Shown one piece after another: positions 8,341 through 11,769 of a stretch of 11,769 nucleotides of DNA. A program made the translations under genes and the position numbers. The first letter of the stretch is position 1. The number at the start of each line of letters is the position of its first letter. The notes under the pieces were generated by a model, which was given only the letters and a program-made list of their open reading frames with translations, ran no database searches and was not told the origin of the DNA. Origin of the DNA: Kiloniellales bacterium (GTDB lineage Bacteria; Pseudomonadota; Alphaproteobacteria; Kiloniellales; JAKSBE01); assembly GCA_030067055.1 (NCBI GenBank), contig JASJAL010000243.1:1-11769 (forward strand), read 5' to 3'.

Positions 8341-9258
8341 ATGGCACTGGAGAACCTGACCGGCATGGCGATCTTCGCCCGGGTCGTCGAGCTCAAGAGC
8401 TTCACGCGGGCGGCCAGCGAGCTTGGCATGACCAAGTCGACGGTGTCCAAGCAGATCGGCCGTCTTGAGAACCGCCTGGGCCTGCGGCTCCTCAACCGCT
8501 CGACCCGGCAGCTCTCGCTGACCGAGGCCGGCGCGGCCTTCTACCAGGGCTGCCGGCAGATGGTCGCCGAGGCCGAGCAGGCCGAGCAGGCGGTCTCCTT
8601 CCTGGCGGAGGCGCCCCGGGGCACGCTCTTCGTCAGCGCGCCGGTCTCCTTCGGCATCTTGCACATCCTGCCGGGCCTGCCGGACTTCCTGCGCCGCTAC
8701 CCGGAGCTGCGGATCGAGGTGACTCTGAACGACCGGATCGTCGATCTGATCGAGGAAGGCTTCGACATCGGTGTCAGGATTCGAAAGCTGGATGACTCGG
8801 CCCTGGTCAGCCGTCGCCTGGCGCCCAGCCGCCGAGTCCTGGTCGCCGCGCCGGACTACGCGGCGCGCAACGGGCTACCGGGCCGGCTGGAAGATCTGGC
8901 GGATCACGAATGCCTGATCTATGCCTATCAGGTGGAGGGCGCGCTCTGGCGCCTGACCGGGCCGGGGGGCAATCGGGAGGTCAAGGTGGCGGGACGGCTG
9001 CGTGCGAACAATGGCGAAGCGCTGCTGGCGGCTGCGGTCGGCGGGGCGGGCATCGCCTTCCTGCCGACCTTCATCTGCGGCGACGCCCTGCGGGACGGCC
9101 GGCTGGTTCGGATCCTGCCGGGTTGGGCGGATGACGAGTCCGCGGTCAACGTGATCTGCCCGCCGGGCCGCAACCTGCTGCCCAAGGTCCGGGTCTTCAT
9201 CGATGACCTAGTCGCGCGCTGCGCCGGTACGCCCTATTGGGACGAGGGCATCGCATGA
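8341..9258 (+). CDS. LysR-type transcriptional regulator
   Basis: A 305-aa regulator. Residues 1-60 are the winged helix-turn-helix: FTRAASELGMTKSTVSKQIGRLE, then GLRLLNRSTRQLSLTEAG. A linker helix (about 65-88) and a periplasmic-binding-protein-like co-inducer domain (about 90-290) follow, with GTLFVSAPVSFG opening the domain and EEGFDIGVRI and GGAGIAFLPTF as typical LysR blocks of the AaeR/DmlR-like group. The ATG at 8341 has AAGGA 4 nt upstream and gives the standard N terminus; an upstream in-frame TTG at 8329 is less likely because it would overlap that site. It is transcribed away from the pirin gene and its stop overlaps the start of the DMT exporter (ATGA), so the two are translationally coupled. 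It probably controls both divergent units and itself in response to an unknown small molecule. Confidence 0.95.
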   Translation: MALENLTGMAIFARVVELKSFTRAASELGMTKSTVSKQIGRLENRLGLRLLNRSTRQLSLTEAGAAFYQGCRQMVAEAEQAEQAVSFLAEAPRGTLFVSAPVSFGILHILPGLPDFLRRYPELRIEVTLNDRIVDLIEEGFDIGVRIRKLDDSALVSRRLAPSRRVLVAAPDYAARNGLPGRLEDLADHECLIYAYQVEGALWRLTGPGGNREVKVAGRLRANNGEALLAAAVGGAGIAFLPTFICGDALRDGRLVRILPGWADDESAVNVICPPGRNLLPKVRVFIDDLVARCAGTPYWDEGIA

Positions 9259-10211
9259 ACCAGGGCCCGGCCAGCTCGACCGCGGTTCCGGGACCGGATA
9301 CTGGCGGTGGTCTGCTGTTGCCGCAGTTTGCGGTCGCCCTGGCCTCGGTGCTCTGGGGCCTGTGGTGGATCCCGGTCCGGGGGCTGGAGCAGCTGGGCCT
9401 GACCGGGAACTGGGTCAGCGTTGCGGTTTACGGTTTCGGTGCCTTGGCGCTGCTGCCCTTCGTGCTGCCGACTTACCGCCGCGTGATGCAGAACGCCGGC
9501 ACCATCGCCGCGGCCGGAATCTTCTGCGGCGCGGCCCTGGCCTTCTGGAACCACGCCCTCCTGATCGGCGAGGTCGTCCGGGTGACCCTGCTGTTCTATC
9601 TGGCGCCGATCTGGGCGACGATTTTCGCTGCGATCTTCCTGGGCGACCGGATTACCCTGCGTCGGGCGCTGGCGATCGTCCTCGGTCTCTCCGGGGCCGC
9701 GATAGTGCTCGGATCGGGTCCGGGCGGCCTGCCCCTGCCCCGGGGCGAGGCGGACTGGATCGCGATCGCCGCCGGCGTGACCTTCGCGATTGCCACCACG
9801 ATCATCCGCAAGGCCGGAGCGGGCAACTCCGTGCCCCAATCCTTCGCCACCGTCTCGAGCGCGGCCCTGGTCGCCTGGGCTCTGGCAGTGTTTCACCCGA
9901 GCGGCGCAACCATGCTTGCCGGCCCTGACCTGAATGCCTTGTACCTTGCAGCCGCGGTCGGGGTTCTCTGGCTGCTGCCGGCGCTCTGGTTGGTGCTCTG
10001 GGGCGCCGGCCGGATCGATCCCGGCCGGGTCGCGATCCTGTTGCTGCTGGAGATCGTCACCGCGGCGGTCTCCGCTGCGATCCTGACCTCCGAGCCCTTC
10101 GGCGTCCGCGAGGCTATCGGTTGCCTGCTGATTCTCGGGGCCGGGCTGGTCGAGGCCGTCGCCGGCCGCCCCTGGGCCCCGGGAGTTCTGTTGCGTTTCC
10201 GACGGCGCTGA
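9255..10211 (+). CDS. EamA/DMT-superfamily transporter
   Basis: A 318-aa inner-membrane protein with two EamA-type halves (about 25-155 and 165-305) giving about ten hydrophobic helices. Supporting features are the opening helix with SVLWGLWWIPVR, the NHALLIGEVVRVTLLFYLAP block, and the helix-4/5 region PIWATIFAAIFLGDRIT, which is typical of EamA proteins; the second half has a matching LLLEIVTAAVSAAILTSEPF. Such proteins usually export amino acids, metabolites or toxic compounds; the substrate is not evident. The ATG at 9255 overlaps the LysR stop by 4 bp, with GAGGG about 6 nt upstream, so it is coupled to the regulator gene. Arg-rich C terminus. Its stop lies 15 bp from the stop of the convergent RTX gene, with no room for a classical terminator. 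Confidence 0.93.
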   Translation: MNQGPASSTAVPGPDTGGGLLLPQFAVALASVLWGLWWIPVRGLEQLGLTGNWVSVAVYGFGALALLPFVLPTYRRVMQNAGTIAAAGIFCGAALAFWNHALLIGEVVRVTLLFYLAPIWATIFAAIFLGDRITLRRALAIVLGLSGAAIVLGSGPGGLPLPRGEADWIAIAAGVTFAIATTIIRKAGAGNSVPQSFATVSSAALVAWALAVFHPSGATMLAGPDLNALYLAAAVGVLWLLPALWLVLWGAGRIDPGRVAILLLLEIVTAAVSAAILTSEPFGVREAIGCLLILGAGLVEAVAGRPWAPGVLLRFRRR

Positions 10212-10226
10212 ACGCGGCCGGGGCGG

Positions 10227-11769
10227 CTACCACTCGATGGTTTCGATTTCCGAGAAATTGAGGGTGCTGCCGTCGGCATGGGTGATCTGGCCCGAAGCGT
10301 CCGGCGACAGGGTCAGGCTGTTCTCGTCCTGGTTCTCGATCGTCGCACCGCCGTGCAGGATCAGGGTCCAGTCGCCCTGGGTGTGGTCTCCGGTGACGTC
10401 CTGCAGCCGGATCCCGTCGGACCAGCCGGCGCCGCCCGACACGGTGTCCGTGCCGCCGTTGGCTCCGAAGATGAAGAGGTCGCTGCCGACCCCGCCCCAG
10501 GCCCGGTCGTTGCCTTCGCCGCCGGACAGCACGTCGTCGCCGTCGCCGCCGCTCAGCCGGTCGTTGCCCGCGCCGCCGGTCAGACTGTCGGCACCGGCAT
10601 CGCCGTAGAGCAGGTCGTTGCCGTCGCCGCCGGTGAGGCTGTCGTCGCCGCCGCGGCCGTAGAGACGGGCGGTCGCGGCCATGCCGCTGGCGTCGAAGAT
10701 GTCGTTTCCGGCGTTGCCCACGGCGGTCTCGATGCTTGCCGCGGCAACGTTCAGGTTGACGCCGGCGCTGCCTTGAACGTCGACCCGGTCGTTGCCGGTC
10801 CCGCCGTCGACGACCCCGTCCAGGGCATCGATGTAGAGGCGATCGTTGCCCGCACCGCCCCGCAGGTCGTCGGCTCCGGTGCCGCCGATCAGCCGGTCGT
10901 TACCGGCGCCCCCGGTCAGGCTGTCGGCGCCGGCCTGGCCGTAGATCAAGTCGTTGCCGTCGCCACCTGTGAGGCTGTCGTTTCCGTCGCGCCCATAGAG
11001 GCGTGCGGCCGAGGTCATGCCGCTGGCGTCGAAGCTGTCGTCGCCGGCATTGCCGACCGCGGTCTCGATGCTGGCTGCGGCCAGGTCGAGGGTCACGCCG
11101 GCGCCGCCCTGGACGTCGACCCGGTCGTTGCCGGATCCACCGTCGACGCTCGTGTCCTGGGCGTCGATGTAGAGGCGGTCGTTGCCGGCCCCGCCGAGCA
11201 GGACGTCGGCCCCGGCGCCGCCGATGATGCGGTCGTTTCCGTCGCCGCCGGCCAGGCTGTCGTTGCCGGCATCGCCGTAGATCTGGTCGTTCCCGAGACC
11301 GCCGGTGAGGCTGTCGTCGCCGCCGCGGCCATAGAGCCGAGCCGTCGCAGTCATCCCGCTGGCATCGAAGCTGTCATTGCCGGCATTGCCGACCGCGGTT
11401 TCGACGCTGGCCGCTGTCATGTCGAGGTTGACGCCGGCGCTGCCCTGAACGTCGGCCCGGTCGTTGCCGGTCCCGCCATCGACCCCAATGTCCTGGGCGT
11501 CGATGTAGAGGCGGTCGTTGCCGGCCCCGCCGAGCAGGACGTCGGCCCCAGTGCCGCCGATTAGACGGTCGTTTCCGTCGCCGCCGGCCAGGGTGTCGTT
11601 GCCCGCGTCGCCGTAGATCTGGTCGTTCCTGAGGCCGCCGGTGAGGGAGTCGTCGCCGCCACGGCCGTAGAGGCGGGCCGTAGCGGTCATGCCGCTGGCG
11701 TCGAAGCTGTCGTCGCCTGCGTTGCCCACCGCGGTCTCGATGCTGGCCGCGGTCATGTCGAGGTTGACG
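10227..11769 (-). CDS. RTX (hemolysin-type calcium-binding) repeat protein, C-terminal part (5' end outside window)
   Basis: Partial gene: the frame is open to the right edge, and 513 residues plus TAG stop are visible. It is made of RTX nonapeptides of the GGxGxDxUx type, which bind calcium in a beta-roll that folds outside the cell. The repeats are grouped in 112-residue modules (see the repeat entry). The last 80 or so residues after GGVGSDLFIFG form a different, non-repetitive cap ending in FSEIETIEW, the usual kind of C terminus in type I-secreted RTX proteins. No secretion ABC transporter or HlyD-type gene is in the window. Function (adhesin, protease, lipase, S-layer or other) depends on the unseen N-terminal part. 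It is very acidic and Gly/Asp-rich, with no Cys in the visible portion. Convergent with the DMT gene, 15 bp apart. Confidence 0.93.
   Translation of the reverse strand, partial: VNLDMTAASIETAVGNAGDDSFDASGMTATARLYGRGGDDSLTGGLRNDQIYGDAGNDTLAGGDGNDRLIGGTGADVLLGGAGNDRLYIDAQDIGVDGGTGNDRADVQGSAGVNLDMTAASVETAVGNAGNDSFDASGMTATARLYGRGGDDSLTGGLGNDQIYGDAGNDSLAGGDGNDRIIGGAGADVLLGGAGNDRLYIDAQDTSVDGGSGNDRVDVQGGAGVTLDLAAASIETAVGNAGDDSFDASGMTSAARLYGRDGNDSLTGGDGNDLIYGQAGADSLTGGAGNDRLIGGTGADDLRGGAGNDRLYIDALDGVVDGGTGNDRVDVQGSAGVNLNVAAASIETAVGNAGNDIFDASGMAATARLYGRGGDDSLTGGDGNDLLYGDAGADSLTGGAGNDRLSGGDGDDVLSGGEGNDRAWGGVGSDLFIFGANGGTDTVSGGAGWSDGIRLQDVTGDHTQGDWTLILHGGATIENQDENSLTLSPDASGQITHADGSTLNFSEIETIEW
10497..11768 (-). 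repeat. 336-bp in-frame tandem repeats (112-aa RTX modules)
   Basis: Three full modules lie at 11421-11756, 11085-11420 and 10749-11084. A fourth, partial one (10497-10748) runs into the C-terminal cap, and the tail of another precedes 11756. Each module contains six contiguous nonapeptides (module residues 31-84), one degenerate one (IDAQDIGVD type), one more canonical one, and a spacer of about 20 residues (VQGSAGVNLD...ASIETAV). It then closes with GNAGDDSFD and an 11-residue DASGM-type insert. By hand, modules one and two agree at 100 of 112 residues and modules two and three at 87 of 112, so the units nearest the right edge look most recently duplicated or homogenised. Confidence 0.9.

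Noticed and set aside
10278..11564. 428-aa plus-strand open frame opposite the RTX gene, with repetitive Val/Ala/Gly sequence
   Set aside because: It repeats only because it mirrors the 336-bp RTX modules. The RTX reading has the diagnostic GGxGxD nonapeptides.
10227..11769. CRISPR-like or mobile-element explanation for the regular repeats at the right end
   Set aside because: The repeats are long (336 bp), contiguous, in frame and encode RTX nonapeptides; there are no spacers, no cas genes and no transposase.

Overview
This is a GC-rich, densely packed stretch of bacterial chromosome. Gene content suggests an alphaproteobacterium, probably of the Rhodospirillales type: an MEP-pathway ispE next to tRNA-Gln, a large DUF3772/MscS channel, an OFA-like MFS carrier, LysR with a DMT exporter, a pirin, and a long RTX protein. 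The placement is inferred from gene families and base composition, since there is no rRNA or other strong phylogenetic marker.

Layout. (1) 1-742: the 3' two-thirds of ispE, then tRNA-Gln(TTG) with a plausible promoter of its own. (2) 743-1445: a 700-bp non-coding interval. Its middle (about 1081-1240) is an AT-rich island, about 41% GC by hand count, holding a 16-bp near-perfect inverted repeat with an 18-nt loop and two copies of a 10-bp word. (3) 1446-4579: a DUF924 protein and, convergent and overlapping it by 4 bp, an 863-aa MscS-type mechanosensitive channel with a signal peptide, a periplasmic coiled-coil region and a TTG start. (4) 4718-7112: a glutathionyl-hydroquinone reductase divergent from an MFS transporter. 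(5) 7118-10211: a two-gene leftward unit (pirin, then a DOPA 4,5-dioxygenase-family protein) divergent from a rightward unit (LysR regulator, then an EamA/DMT exporter with an ATGA overlap). They share a 123-bp AT-rich divergent control region. (6) 10227-11769: the C-terminal part of a calcium-binding RTX protein, running leftward in from beyond the right edge and built of 112-residue (336-bp) tandem modules.

How the genes may work together. Regions 4 and 5 put three enzymes of aromatic or quinone chemistry side by side (GS-hydroquinone reductase, DOPA-dioxygenase-type protein, pirin/quercetinase-like cupin), with two transporters and one LysR regulator. A small regulon for handling phenolic or quinone compounds is a reasonable inference, but no substrate can be read from the sequence. 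The other genes look like independent housekeeping or envelope functions. I found no CRISPR array, insertion sequence, phage gene or clear novel defence system. The most unexplained items are the dyad/direct-repeat element near 1094-1155 and the modular architecture of the RTX protein.
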